Notes: generated by a model from the letters alone, not told the origin. Shown: positions 7,217-15,621, counted from the first letter of the stretch. The stretch: DNA of 15,622 bases from an uncultured Alistipes sp. (GCA_958449275.1 CAUDHE010000060.1:1-15622), one strand, 5' to 3'. A program made the numbers and translations.

Positions 7217-8740
7217 CTATTTGGTAGCCGATTCGAGTTTCTTCATTATCGAGAAGATGAACACGGCCGAGAGGAGACAGAGTCCTATGAGCACACCCCA
7301 AACGACTACCAGGGGCAGTTCGCCCCACAACGACGAACATACGCTCGTAAGTTTGTTGCCGATAGCCGTCGCTACGAACCAGCCGCCCATCATCATACCC
7401 TTATACTTGGGAGGAGCCACTTTCGATACGAACGATATACCCATCGGCGAGAGCAACAGCTCGGCGAACGTCAGTACCAGATAGGTAGATATGAGCCAGT
7501 TGGGCGACACCATCGTCGCGGCCGACGTACCCATGGCGTCTGCCTGCTCGGCAGGGCTGAGCAAGTGCATGGAACCCACGGTCATGATAACGTAACCGAC
7601 GGCAGCCACCAACATACCCAAACCGATCTTGCGGGGAGCAGAAGGCTCCTTACCGTTTTTGGCCAACCAGCCGAAGAGCGCTATAGACACGGGAGTCAGG
7701 GCCACCACGAAGAAGGGGTTGAACTGCTGGAATATCTCGGCATCGACCTTGGTCTCGGCGGGCAGGCGCATGTACTGAGCCACGAGCACGGCGACCGAAG
7801 CGGCTATAACGCCTCCCGATATCGCACGGCCCTTGTTGGAATCGCTCTGGAATAGCGAGAAGAGCGCATATACGATGAAGATCACCAGCACCAGGTTCCA
7901 TACGTTGAACATCATGCTCTCCACGCCCGAGCTGCTGTCGCGGGTGAACTCGTCGGCGAAATAGGTCAGCGTAAGTCCGTTCTGGTGGAACGCCATCCAG
8001 AAGAATATCACCACGGCGAACACGAGGCAGAGGGCCACGATACGCGACTTGGTCTCCTCCTTCGAAAGCTCGCGCACAGGCTCCTGCACGCTGTCCTTCT
8101 TCTTGGCGCCGCCCTCGGCATGCTTGAACGTGCCGCGGAAAGCGTAATAGATGGCTATCGAGAAGATGAGAGACACGCATGCCACGGCGAAAGCGAAGTG
8201 GTAAGCCGTACCCTCGTCCAGTCCGAGCGAGTTTATGGCATAATTCTTTATTCCTACTGCAGCCGAGGGGGCGAACAGCGCGCCGATGTTGATGGCCATG
8301 TAGAAGATCGAGAACGCCGAGTCGCGCTTCGACTCATACTCGGGATTGTCGTACAGATTACCTACCAACACCTGAAGGTTGCCCTTGAAGAGTCCCGTAC
8401 CGCAGCTGATGAGCAGCAGCGCTCCGTACATACCCGCCAGCGCCATACCGCCCGTACCCAACGGCAGGGACAAGAAAGCGTAGCCGAGGAACATGATGAA
8501 GATTCCGATGGTGACCATCTTGCCGTAACCGAATTTGTCGGCCATGATGCCCCCGATGAACGGAAGGAAATAGACGAACATGAGGAACGTCGAATAGATC
8601 TGTCCCGCGTCGGCGGCCGAAAGTCCGAAATTGGCTTTCAGATAAAGCACGAACACGGCAAGCATGGTGTAGTAGCCGAAACGTTCGCCCGTATTGGCGA
8701 GCGCCAAAGCGTACAAACCTTTTGGTTGTCCTTTGAACAT
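7217..8740 (-). CDS. POT/PTR2-family proton-coupled peptide transporter
   Basis: The product has 507 residues, a usual size for the proton-dependent oligopeptide transporter (POT, MFS superfamily) family. It imports di- and tripeptides using the proton gradient across the inner membrane. The N-terminal signature is NTGERFGYY (16-24), corresponding to the family's ExxERFxYY proton-coupling motif in TM1, but with Asn where the first Glu normally stands. Further landmarks are the loop after TM2 (GGIMADKFGYGKMVTIG, about 63-79), the SIFYMAINIGALFAP helix near residues 145-159, and many hydrophobic segments consistent with 12-14 membrane helices. The C-terminal half has SPNWLISTYLVLTFAELLLSPMG, another POT hallmark. 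It appears monocistronic: a TATATTTG -7 box lies upstream and a terminator downstream. The exact peptide range is not visible. Confidence 0.9.
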   Translation of the reverse strand: MFKGQPKGLYALALANTGERFGYYTMLAVFVLYLKANFGLSAADAGQIYSTFLMFVYFLPFIGGIMADKFGYGKMVTIGIFIMFLGYAFLSLPLGTGGMALAGMYGALLLISCGTGLFKGNLQVLVGNLYDNPEYESKRDSAFSIFYMAINIGALFAPSAAVGIKNYAINSLGLDEGTAYHFAFAVACVSLIFSIAIYYAFRGTFKHAEGGAKKKDSVQEPVRELSKEETKSRIVALCLVFAVVIFFWMAFHQNGLTLTYFADEFTRDSSSGVESMMFNVWNLVLVIFIVYALFSLFQSDSNKGRAISGGVIAASVAVLVAQYMRLPAETKVDAEIFQQFNPFFVVALTPVSIALFGWLAKNGKEPSAPRKIGLGMLVAAVGYVIMTVGSMHLLSPAEQADAMGTSAATMVSPNWLISTYLVLTFAELLLSPMGISFVSKVAPPKYKGMMMGGWFVATAIGNKLTSVCSSLWGELPLVVVWGVLIGLCLLSAVFIFSIMKKLESATK

Positions 8741-8794
8741 AATTTATCAGTAGTTTTTAGTGTGTTAAAATAGTCGCTTAACGCAAATTCGACA

Positions 8795-8802
8795 CAAATA
8801 TA
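8795..8802 (-). promoter_or_regulatory. -7 box of the peptide transporter promoter
   Basis: On the minus strand this reads TATATTTG, a full match to TAnnTTTG, about 55 bases before the ATG at 8740. No clear TTTG -33 box is seen at the right distance, so the promoter is supported by the -7 element only. Confidence 0.45.
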
Positions 8803-8957
8803 CGCAGAAAATTCGTAAGATTCGCACCCGACGAGGAATTTGGCTCCTAATCGCGAAGTCTGTCTCGACGGCTTCGCCCCCTGCACTCCGCAAATTCGTT
8901 ACGACGAAATCCCGAAGCTCCGTGCGGGATAATGCGGACCAACGCGGCCAATGCCCT

Positions 8958-10385
8958 CTATCTCCATCCTCCGCCCAGTTCGCGATAGAGGGCGATGCGC
9001 TGGTCGAACATGGCGAGCATGGCATTATAAAGATTCTTCTCGGCTTGCAGCAACCGCGTCTGTGCGGCCCAGACATCCAGATAAGATCCTCCCGAAGCCA
9101 TGAGTTCGCGGGCGTGCCTCATCGCCTGCCGAAGCGCCGACACCTGCTCGTAATACATCATGGCGCGTCGGCGGGCCGAAACATAACGCATCATGGTGTT
9201 CGAGACATCGCATTGCGCCGAAAGAACGGCATCGCGCAGACGCATGAACGAAATGCTTTGTCGGACCTCGTTGACGCGACGGCGCATGCGCAGCTCTCCG
9301 CGGCGGAACAAGGGTTGCGTGAGCCCCGCGAAAGCATTGTACAGCATGGCCGACGGCAAATCGAACCAATGCTTCATGCTGCGGGTTTCCAGACCGACTT
9401 CGCCTTTGAGCGTCAAACGCGGATAGAGTGCGGCTTGGGCCGCCCGAGTAAGATCGTGATCGGCGAACAGTTGCTCTTCGGCCGCTATGATATCGGGGCG
9501 ATTGCGCAATAATTGGGCGGGAACGCCCACCTCGATGCTGTCGCGGAACATGCTCTGCCTGAAAACCGTCTCGATGCCCGAACGGGGCAACTCGCCGTCG
9601 GTGCGTCCCAGCAGGCGGTTCAGCGTGTTCTGAGTGATGAATATGTCGGATTCGATATCGGGCAATTCGGCTTTCGAGGCATAAAGCTCCGACGACGCCT
9701 GCTCGCGCACCATTTGCGCATGAGGCAGCAGCTTGCTTCGCTTCTCGCCGACAACGGCGCCTATCAGAGCATCGCATCCCGCTACGATGCTGTCGTTACG
9801 GCTGATGCTCGATTCGACGGACAGCAGTCGGGCGTCGAGAATTACGAGTCGGTAATACAGAGACGCCACATCGGCCACGATCTTGGTGCGCACGGCATCG
9901 GCCGCGGCTATGCTTTGCATCAACTTATGTCCCTGCGCTTTGCGCAGACTCTTCATGCGTCCCCAAAGGTCTATCTCCCACGAAGCGCCTGTGCGAAACA
10001 GATAATCCTCCGACGGACTGCGACCGTACCCAGCATCGTTATAACCCGCCGACAGATCGATCTTCACCTCGGGCAGACGTTCGCGGCGACTGCGGCGGAA
10101 ATAAGCCTCGGCCTCCTCGGTCTGCAACATGGCTACACGTATCGAGGGATTGGCCGCCAGCGCCGTATCGATCAAACGTCGCAGATGGCGGTCGGTATAG
10201 AAGTCGTAGCGTTTGATACGGGCGGCCGACACGGTATCCGCCGCAATGCCTTCGAGCGACGAGGGCATCACATATTTCGCCGAATCGGATACGATATTTT
10301 CTATCTGCGGCACATATACGTCGCGATTGCAGGCCGTGACGACGGCAAGAAACGCTATGACAACCGAAAACGAAAAGAATTTCAT
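8958..10385 (-). CDS. TolC/NodT-family outer-membrane efflux lipoprotein
   Basis: The product has 475 residues from the ATG at 10385. Two further in-frame ATGs lie at 10400 and 10391, but 10400 overlaps the promoter -7 box, so the third is preferred; it gives a clean lipoprotein signal (MKFFSFSVVIAFLAVVTAC, Cys19). The family forms trimeric outer-membrane channels for tripartite RND or ABC exporters. Recognisable segments are ANPSIRVAMLQTEEAEA (about 78-94), SWEIDLWGR (135-143), LRNRPDI with the following AAEEQL (293-305), YPRLTLKGEVG (about 321-331) and GGSYLDVWAAQTRLLQAEKNLYNA-like coiled helices near the end. The internal duplication typical of TolC is visible in the two helical halves. 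No adaptor or pump gene is adjacent, so its partner must lie elsewhere or off-window. Confidence 0.9.
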   Translation of the reverse strand: MKFFSFSVVIAFLAVVTACNRDVYVPQIENIVSDSAKYVMPSSLEGIAADTVSAARIKRYDFYTDRHLRRLIDTALAANPSIRVAMLQTEEAEAYFRRSRRERLPEVKIDLSAGYNDAGYGRSPSEDYLFRTGASWEIDLWGRMKSLRKAQGHKLMQSIAAADAVRTKIVADVASLYYRLVILDARLLSVESSISRNDSIVAGCDALIGAVVGEKRSKLLPHAQMVREQASSELYASKAELPDIESDIFITQNTLNRLLGRTDGELPRSGIETVFRQSMFRDSIEVGVPAQLLRNRPDIIAAEEQLFADHDLTRAAQAALYPRLTLKGEVGLETRSMKHWFDLPSAMLYNAFAGLTQPLFRRGELRMRRRVNEVRQSISFMRLRDAVLSAQCDVSNTMMRYVSARRRAMMYYEQVSALRQAMRHARELMASGGSYLDVWAAQTRLLQAEKNLYNAMLAMFDQRIALYRELGGGWR

Positions 10386-10397
10386 GTTCATCGGATG

Positions 10398-10427
10398 CAA
10401 ATATACAACATTTTCCGTTTCGGCAAA
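10398..10427 (-). promoter_or_regulatory. Promoter of the TolC-family gene
   Basis: On the minus strand, TTTG (10427-10424) and TATATTTG (10405-10398) are separated by 18 bases, a good match to the Bacteroidetes -33/-7 pair. Predicted transcription starts near 10391, only a few bases before the chosen ATG at 10385, which leaves almost no leader. It is back to back with the pyrophosphatase promoter. Confidence 0.65.
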
Positions 10428-10451
10428 TTCGCATATAAGCGCCGTTTTTAG

Positions 10452-10459
10452 TAGCTTTG
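10452..10459 (+). promoter_or_regulatory. -7 box for the pyrophosphatase-serine dehydratase transcript
   Basis: TAGCTTTG matches TAnnTTTG exactly. The expected -33 position carries only a weak TTCG. Transcription would start near 10465 and give a leader of about 20 nt that ends in an A-rich run (CTAAAAAAAACAA) before the ATG at 10487. Confidence 0.5.
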
Positions 10460-10486
10460 CGCCGGAATAGAACCTAAAAAAAACAA

Positions 10487-11173
10487 ATGGGAAACAAAAT
10501 CAACGATCCGATTGCCCGACTGATGGGCCTCAGATACAAATCGCATCCGTGGCACGGCTTGGAGGTGGGCGACAGCGCACCCGAGGCGGTCACGGCATTC
10601 ATCGAGATGGTGCCGACCGATACGGTGAAGTACGAACTCGACAAAGTGAGCGGATACATTCGCATCGACCGTCCGCAAAAATATTCCACCGTGGTGCCTG
10701 CGCTCTACGGATTCATCCCGCAGAGTTTCTGCGGCGACGCGGTGGCGCGTTTCTGCATGGACAAATGCGGCCGCGAGGGTATTCGAGGCGACGGTGATCC
10801 GCTGGATGTGTGCGTACTGACCGAGCGCACCATAGCTCACGGCGACATAATCGCCTGCGTGAAGCCCATCGGCGGCTTCCGCATGCTGGACGGCGACGAG
10901 GCCGACGACAAGATCATAGCCGTACTGCTCAACGACGCCACCTACCACGGTTACGACGACATTGCGGAACTGCCGCATGTGGTGGTCGATCGTTTGAAAC
11001 ACTATTTTCTGACCTACAAGGACATGCCTGCGTCGGACGACGGCGAATGCAAAAAAAACGTAGAGATCGTGGCCACATACGGACGCAGGGAGGCTTACGA
11101 GGTGATAATGCGTTCGCTGGAGGATTACAAGTGTCATTTCGAGGGATTGGAAGAGATTTTGCGCCACGTGTAG
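10487..11173 (+). CDS. ppa: Inorganic pyrophosphatase, family I (soluble)
   Basis: The product has 228 residues. It hydrolyses pyrophosphate to two phosphates in the cytoplasm and so pulls nucleic-acid, protein and lipid biosynthesis forward. The family I signature DGDPLDV is at 102-108, with its metal-binding aspartates. Other active-site segments line up with the E. coli enzyme: KYELDK (48-53), YGFIPQ (74-79), the DEADDKIIAV region (136-145; Asp and Lys ligands) and HYFLTYKDM (172-180). It is longer than the 175-residue E. coli protein because of an extra N-terminal stretch and an insertion around 83-101 (Cys-rich, FCMDKCGREGIR), a variant common in Bacteroidetes. It has no signal peptide. 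The serine dehydratase gene follows after 28 bases, so the two are probably cotranscribed. Confidence 0.93.
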   Translation: MGNKINDPIARLMGLRYKSHPWHGLEVGDSAPEAVTAFIEMVPTDTVKYELDKVSGYIRIDRPQKYSTVVPALYGFIPQSFCGDAVARFCMDKCGREGIRGDGDPLDVCVLTERTIAHGDIIACVKPIGGFRMLDGDEADDKIIAVLLNDATYHGYDDIAELPHVVVDRLKHYFLTYKDMPASDDGECKKNVEIVATYGRREAYEVIMRSLEDYKCHFEGLEEILRHV

Positions 11174-11201
11174 CGCAGCGGCATAAAACATTCGAAAAGC
11201 T

Positions 11202-12404
11202 ATGGAATCACTGAAAGAGTTATATAAAAAAGGTAACGGCCCGTCGAGCAGTCACACGATGGGTCCCAAGAAAGCGGCCGAGAGTTTCCTCGCGCGAGGG
11301 AACCGTGCCGATTCGTTTCGCGTGACGCTCTACGGTTCTCTTGCCGCCACGGGGCGCGGCCACCTTACCGACGTGGCCATAACCGACGTGTTGGAGAAGG
11401 TCGCGCCGACCGAAATAGTGTGGAAACCCGATGTGGTGCTCGATTTCCACACCAACGGCATGTTGTTCGAAGCCATGCGCGACGGCGCGACGGTCGACAA
11501 CTGGACCGTATTCAGCGTGGGAGGGGGCACCATCGCCAATCCCGAAACGCCTTATGTGTCGGACAATACGGTCTATCCGCTCGAAACGATAGCGGAGATT
11601 CTCGACCGATGCGATCGCGAGGGCAAGAGTTTCTGGGAATACGTGCAGGACTACGACAAGGCCGACATATGGGATTATCTGGACGATATATGGACCTCCA
11701 TGTGCGATACCATCGACAACGGACTGAACAATGACGGCGTATTGCCCGGCGGCCTCAAGGTCGCGCGCAAAGCCTGCACCTATTGGGTAAAGTCGAAAGA
11801 GTATGCGCCGTCGGTGAGCAACCGTTCGCGGCTCTATGCCTACGCCTTGGCCACCGCCGAGGAGAACGCCTCGGGCGGATTGGTCGTGACCGCCCCCACA
11901 TGCGGCTCGTGCGGCGTATTGCCCGCCGTACTCTACCATTTGGCGGATGTCAACAGTTATCGTCGCATACGTATCCTCCGCGCCATAGCCACTGCGGGAG
12001 TTTTCGGCAATGTGGTAAAAACCAATGCCTCGATTTCGGGAGCCGAGGTGGGTTGTCAGGGCGAGATAGGCGTAGCCTGCGCCATGGCCGCCGCAGCCGC
12101 GTGCCAGCTTATGGGCGGAACGCCTGCGCAGATAGAGTATGCGGCCGAGATGGCTTTGGAACACCATTTGGGTCTCACGTGCGATCCGGTGTGCGGATTG
12201 GTGCAGATACCGTGCATCGAACGCAACGCCGTGGCGGCTGCGCGAGCCATCGACTCGGCCACGTTCGCCATACTCTCCGACGGTCGTCACCGCGTGAAGT
12301 TCGACAAGGTGGTAGCCGTGATGAAAGAGACGGGACATAACCTTCCGAGCCTCTATCGCGAGACCTCGGGCGGAGGCTTGGCGAAGCATTACGACATGGA
12401 CTGA
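11202..12404 (+). CDS. sdaA: L-serine ammonia-lyase, iron-sulfur dependent, single chain
   Basis: The product has 400 residues. It converts L-serine to pyruvate and ammonia in the cytoplasm, using a [4Fe-4S] cluster instead of pyridoxal phosphate. The beta-type N-terminal domain begins with GPSSSHTMGP (13-22), and the alpha-type catalytic domain follows from about residue 175, as in fused single-polypeptide enzymes. Three cysteines fit the cluster ligands: Cys285 (EVGCQGE), Cys327 (TCDPVCG) and Cys338 (IPCIERN). Their 42- and 11-residue spacings equal those I recall for the Legionella enzyme (343/385/396). Other motifs are APTCGSCGVLP (231-241) and SGAEVGCQGEIG. The C-terminus (KHYDMD) lacks the terminal Cys that serves as a fourth ligand in some relatives. 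No promoter is evident in the 28-base gap before it, which supports cotranscription with ppa. Confidence 0.93.
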   Translation: MESLKELYKKGNGPSSSHTMGPKKAAESFLARGNRADSFRVTLYGSLAATGRGHLTDVAITDVLEKVAPTEIVWKPDVVLDFHTNGMLFEAMRDGATVDNWTVFSVGGGTIANPETPYVSDNTVYPLETIAEILDRCDREGKSFWEYVQDYDKADIWDYLDDIWTSMCDTIDNGLNNDGVLPGGLKVARKACTYWVKSKEYAPSVSNRSRLYAYALATAEENASGGLVVTAPTCGSCGVLPAVLYHLADVNSYRRIRILRAIATAGVFGNVVKTNASISGAEVGCQGEIGVACAMAAAAACQLMGGTPAQIEYAAEMALEHHLGLTCDPVCGLVQIPCIERNAVAAARAIDSATFAILSDGRHRVKFDKVVAVMKETGHNLPSLYRETSGGGLAKHYDMD

Positions 12405-12450
12405 CGAAGAGACGGGGCGGACTCCGAAGTGTCGATTTCGGAAGAAAAGG

Positions 12451-12482
12451 TTTGCCGATTAGACGATTTATTCATAAATTTG
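12451..12482 (+). promoter_or_regulatory. Promoter of the exported TIM-barrel gene
   Basis: TTTG at 12451-12454 and TAAATTTG at 12475-12482, 20 bases apart, form a complete Bacteroidetes promoter. Transcription should start near 12488, leaving a leader of about 35 A/T-rich bases before the ATG at 12524. Confidence 0.75.
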
Positions 12483-12523
12483 CTGTTGAATTGACCTATT
12501 TACTAATTTAATCTTAAAAATCT

Positions 12524-13348
12524 ATGAAAAGACTTTTTCGTCTTTTGACACTGGTTGCGCTGCTGGCATTCATCATGCCCGCCGAGGCGCAGTTGGTGAA
12601 AGGCAAGCGCGGATCGGACGATTTCCGAATCGGCGTGGCAGGTTACACCTACCGTAATTTCGACATCGACCAGACTTTGGCTTTCCTCAAGAGCGTAGGT
12701 GTGAAGTATCTGTCGGTGAAAGATTTCTGGCTTCCGCTCGACTCCACCAAGGAGCAGATGGAGGCTTTCAAGGCCAAATGTGCGCAGTACGGCGTCGAGG
12801 GTTACATCCTCGGTCCCATTTACATGCGTAACGAGGCTGAAGTGGATCGCGCGTTCGCCTATGCCGAGCGTTACGGTTCGAAAGTATTCATCGGTGTGCC
12901 CACCTACGAGCTTATCGATTACGTAATCAAGAAGGTCGCCGACACGGGCATAAAGGTGGCGATCCACACTCACGGTCCCGACGGACAGCCGTTCCCCAAC
13001 ATTCAAAAAGTGGTGGAATTGGTTAAAGATCCCAAACTCGGCGTCGGCTGTTGCATGGACCTCGGTCACTCGGTTCGCATGGGCGAGGATATCGTGAAAG
13101 ACATGAAGAAATACAAGGATTGGATATACGACATCCACATCAAAGACGAGAGCGAGGCTTCGAAGAAGGGCCAGACCTGGGAGATGGGCCGCGGCGTGAT
13201 GGATTTCAAACCCATAGTCGAGACCTTGCGCAAGATAGGTTACAAAGGCGTGGTGTCGCTCGAATTCGAGAAAAACGGCAACAATCCTCATTCGGGCGTA
13301 GCTGAATCGATCGGTTACCTGCGAGGCGTGTGCGATGCCACGAAATAG
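12524..13348 (+). CDS. Exported sugar phosphate isomerase/epimerase-like TIM-barrel protein
   Basis: The product has 274 residues. A classical signal peptide (Lys/Arg start, LLTLVALLAFIMPAEA, cut before Q23) sends it to the periplasm; there is no lipobox. The rest is an AP-endonuclease-2/xylose-isomerase-like TIM barrel. Strands and candidate metal or substrate residues appear in order: RIGVAGYTYRNF (35-46), VKYLSVKDFWLPL (60-72), VAIHTHGPDGQ (145-155, His148 and His150), CCMDLGHSVRMG (176-187, Asp179 and His182), IYDIHIKDES (201-210, His205) and GVVSLEFEKNG (242-252, Glu247). Members act on sugars or inositols as isomerases, epimerases or dehydratases; the substrate here cannot be read from sequence. 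It has its own promoter and terminator, so it is monocistronic and gives no operon clue. Confidence 0.88.
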   Translation: MKRLFRLLTLVALLAFIMPAEAQLVKGKRGSDDFRIGVAGYTYRNFDIDQTLAFLKSVGVKYLSVKDFWLPLDSTKEQMEAFKAKCAQYGVEGYILGPIYMRNEAEVDRAFAYAERYGSKVFIGVPTYELIDYVIKKVADTGIKVAIHTHGPDGQPFPNIQKVVELVKDPKLGVGCCMDLGHSVRMGEDIVKDMKKYKDWIYDIHIKDESEASKKGQTWEMGRGVMDFKPIVETLRKIGYKGVVSLEFEKNGNNPHSGVAESIGYLRGVCDATK

Positions 13349-13372
13349 TGTAGCGCTACGATTCCATACTCG

Positions 13373-13398
13373 GCTCCGCTTCGGCGGGGCTTTTTTTT
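13373..13398 (+). terminator. Intrinsic terminator with UUCG tetraloop
   Basis: GCTCCGC (13373-13379) pairs with GCGGGGC (13384-13390), including one G-T pair, around the extra-stable loop TTCG closed by C-G. Eight T follow at 13391-13398. It ends the TIM-barrel transcript, whose stop codon is at 13346-13348. Confidence 0.9.
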
Positions 13399-13476
13399 AT
13401 GCTGTTAGTTTGAGGAATAATACCGCGACCGCGAGGCGCGCATCTTCGGCAGAATACGCGCGAACACTGTACCGCA

Positions 13477-15389
13477 CTACCAACTTGCCATACAGCCGTC
13501 GATGATATGCAGACGGGTCTGCCATACGGTCAGCATCTTCTCCACGGCTTTGTCATACGAAAGATCGGTGTCGCCGTTCGTATTTACCGTCATGGGCCAC
13601 AGTTTCAGATTCTCCTGCGCGGCATAATGCAGATATTCCGCCTTTTTTCTGATGTATTCGGGTATTTCGTCTTGCAGGCGCGGCTTGAGTTCGGCCCAAC
13701 GACGTTTGGCCAAAGCCTTCATCTCGGGATCTCGGAACAGATGGGCATACCATATCGCATCCTTCACATAGAGCGAATACGCCGCGGGGGCCGCCTCGCC
13801 GTAGGTGAAATTGAAAGTCCCGTAGTCGAAATCCCAAATCGGTCCGGCCACGAGTTTGCCGCCGCGGTCCTTGTGCACGTACACGCTGCCAGGGTTCCAT
13901 ATCTCGTGATGCATACTTCGTATATGAGCCAATAATCGACGAACGACAACGGTTCGATATATTTTTTGTATCCCTCGATGGGATCCGAGAGTTTGTTGCT
14001 CGTAATGGCTTTTTCGAAATCGCGGATATAGTTCTTTATGTAGTCGTACTGCGGCGCGGTAAGATCGTCCTCGTCGGGCGACTTGACTATGTATATGCCG
14101 TTTTGGCGGCATGCGACCAACGGTTTCCATTGGTAAGGGGTCGTGTCGTCGTGAAAATCCATCTCGACCAGATAACCGCCCGTGACGTCGGAGTCCTCGG
14201 GAGTCATTTCGGTTATGTCGACGCGGTTTTTGTCGATTCGCACCTGCTCGACCAGATAGTAGGTACCCGAATATTTGCCGTTGTAGACCAGTTCGACGAA
14301 CTCTCCGTGCGGCGCCCATGCAAGCGAGGTGAGGTCCGACACACGAAACGCCACGTCGTTGCGCAACATGGTTATGTCGGCATAATTGGCCAGCATGATC
14401 CATCGTTTGTGTTTCGGCATGCCCAATATCTCGGTACGTTTCTCGAACTTCATGTTGAACGGCTTTTTGCTCCATCCCCACGTAATGTTGCCGCGGCCGC
14501 GCAACTGCATGTCGGTTACGGACAGATCGTCAAAAATGCCGTTGCCGTCGATACTGATCGTGGCTTTTTTCCATTCGGTTTTCGACGTTATGTCGGCATC
14601 GATGGGGGTTCGGCGCGTGGAAGAGTTTACGTATACGACGGGAAGTCCCGTGAAATTGACGAATTTCACGGTATATTCGGTCTTGCGGCCTTCGGCGGAT
14701 GTGGAGACGTAGGTGAGAGGCCGCGAAAAATCGTTGGACGTAATGCCGCTCTCCTGCTTTCGACCGTCGACCGTAACATCGCCGTCGGCCACGAACGAGG
14801 CTACCAAACGACTCGCGTCCGTCAACTCGGGAATGATTTTGGCTGAACGAGCCGTAAAAACTGAGGTCGCGGGATCGTAATCGCAAAAGATGTCTTTTTC
14901 CAACTGCGGATTGTCGCGTTTGAGGAATCTGACGGCCGATATTCCCGCCGCAAGTTCGGAATTCTGTATGCAAAACGGGTCGGAGTAGTGTGCGCCTTTG
15001 TCGGCCACTATGCACAAACAGACATCGTGACGATAGGATTTGCCGTCGCTGCGATCGGTGAGCCGCGCTTTGTAACGGCCGCTGCCTGCCGCCGAGATCT
15101 CGGATACATAGACCTCCGTAACGGATGTTTTCGACGACGCGTAACACAGACGGACATTATAGTCCCCGTTGCTGTATGTGAAATCCGTCGATGCGGGATC
15201 GACGGTGAAATATATTTCGGAGCTCTGTCCGCACGGAATGACGGTAACCGCATCGCCTTCGATCGCGATTCTAATCGGGTTGGAATCGTTTTCGGCATCC
15301 GATTTCGAGCAGCCGACGGTCACGAAAAAAGCGATCGCCAGCGCTATGGCCGCGAACGTGTCGAGGATGATCTTTTCGATTCGTGACAT
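13477..15389 (-). pseudogene. CotH kinase family lipoprotein gene, interrupted by a frameshift
   Basis: The start at 15389 gives a lipoprotein signal (MSRIEK..., Cys27 in VTVGC) behind a promoter at 15445. Residues about 30-330 are Ig-like or beta-rich repeats. The CotH domain begins near TRRTPIDADI and includes QLRGRGNITWGWSKKPFNMK, IMLANYADITMLRND and VEMDFHDD. The frame is correct through VDYWLIYEVC (Cys493, 13911), then becomes nonsense and ends at 13764 after 541 residues. The proper continuation, MHHEIWNPGSVYVHKDRGGK with the metal-binding GPIWDFDYGTF, is in the -1 frame and runs to the TAG at 13477. Restoring one or four bases would give 637 or 638 residues. The single TGCA at 13910-13913 could be the product of losing one copy of a doubled TGCA. 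CotH proteins phosphorylate protein substrates in Bacillus spores; the role in Bacteroidetes is unclear. A read error is the main alternative. Confidence 0.8.
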
Positions 15390-15444
15390 TCCGAAGAGTC
15401 TTAGTCGGTTGAAATTCGGAGACCGTAAAGTCGGTTCCGAAATG

Positions 15445-15475
15445 CAAATATAACAAAATTTACGGATGAAACAAG
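15445..15475 (-). promoter_or_regulatory. Promoter of the CotH-family gene
   Basis: On the minus strand, TATATTTG (15452-15445) matches the -7 consensus. CTTG (15475-15472), 19 bases upstream, is a reasonable -33 element. Transcription would start near 15438, about 50 bases before the ATG at 15389. This supports that ATG over the longer open frame that reaches 15554. Confidence 0.6.
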
Positions 15476-15511
15476 CCCCGAAGGCAGTTTTAATCATAAT
15501 ACCTGCGACGC

Positions 15512-15543
15512 ACGAGGCCGATCCCGTAACGGATCGGCCTCGT
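15512..15543 (-). terminator. Hairpin after the gene entering from the right edge
   Basis: A perfect 13-bp stem, ACGAGGCCGATCC (15512-15524) with GGATCGGCCTCGT (15531-15543), has a 6-base loop and no U-run on either side. It lies just beyond the stop codon of the partial minus-strand gene and before the CotH promoter, so it probably marks that gene's 3' end. Confidence 0.5.
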
Positions 15544-15567
15544 CGTGTCGGCAATACGTCCTCATTT

Positions 15568-15621
15568 CTACCTCACGTTGTCGGTCACGAGTATCTTCTC
15601 ATGTTTTTCTGCGTGCTGCGT
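15568..15621 (-). CDS. C-terminal end of an unidentified gene (partial)
   Basis: On the minus strand a frame enters from the right edge and ends in TAG (15570-15568), giving TQHAEKHEKILVTDNVR as the last 17 residues. It is too short to assign to a family. Reasons to think it is real: the composition is protein-like, and a strong hairpin follows 25 bases downstream, as expected for a 3' end. No other frame at this edge looks better. Confidence 0.35.
   Translation of the reverse strand, partial: TQHAEKHEKILVTDNVR

Noticed and set aside
8853..8877. Hairpin GCGAAG/CTTCGC between the transporter and TolC genes
   Set aside because: It has a short stem, a large loop and no T-run in either direction; it may be chance in GC-rich DNA.
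11220..12389. 389-residue open frame on the minus strand opposite sdaA
   Set aside because: The translation is Gly/Arg/His-rich without domain motifs, and the opposite strand encodes an unmistakable serine dehydratase.
12423..12442. Hairpin TCCGAA/TTCGGA after sdaA
   Set aside because: It has a six-base stem, an eight-base loop and no T-run; too weak to call a terminator.
15390..15554. N-terminal extension of the CotH frame
   Set aside because: It would run through the promoter (15445-15475) and hairpin; the start at 15389 gives a proper lipoprotein signal.
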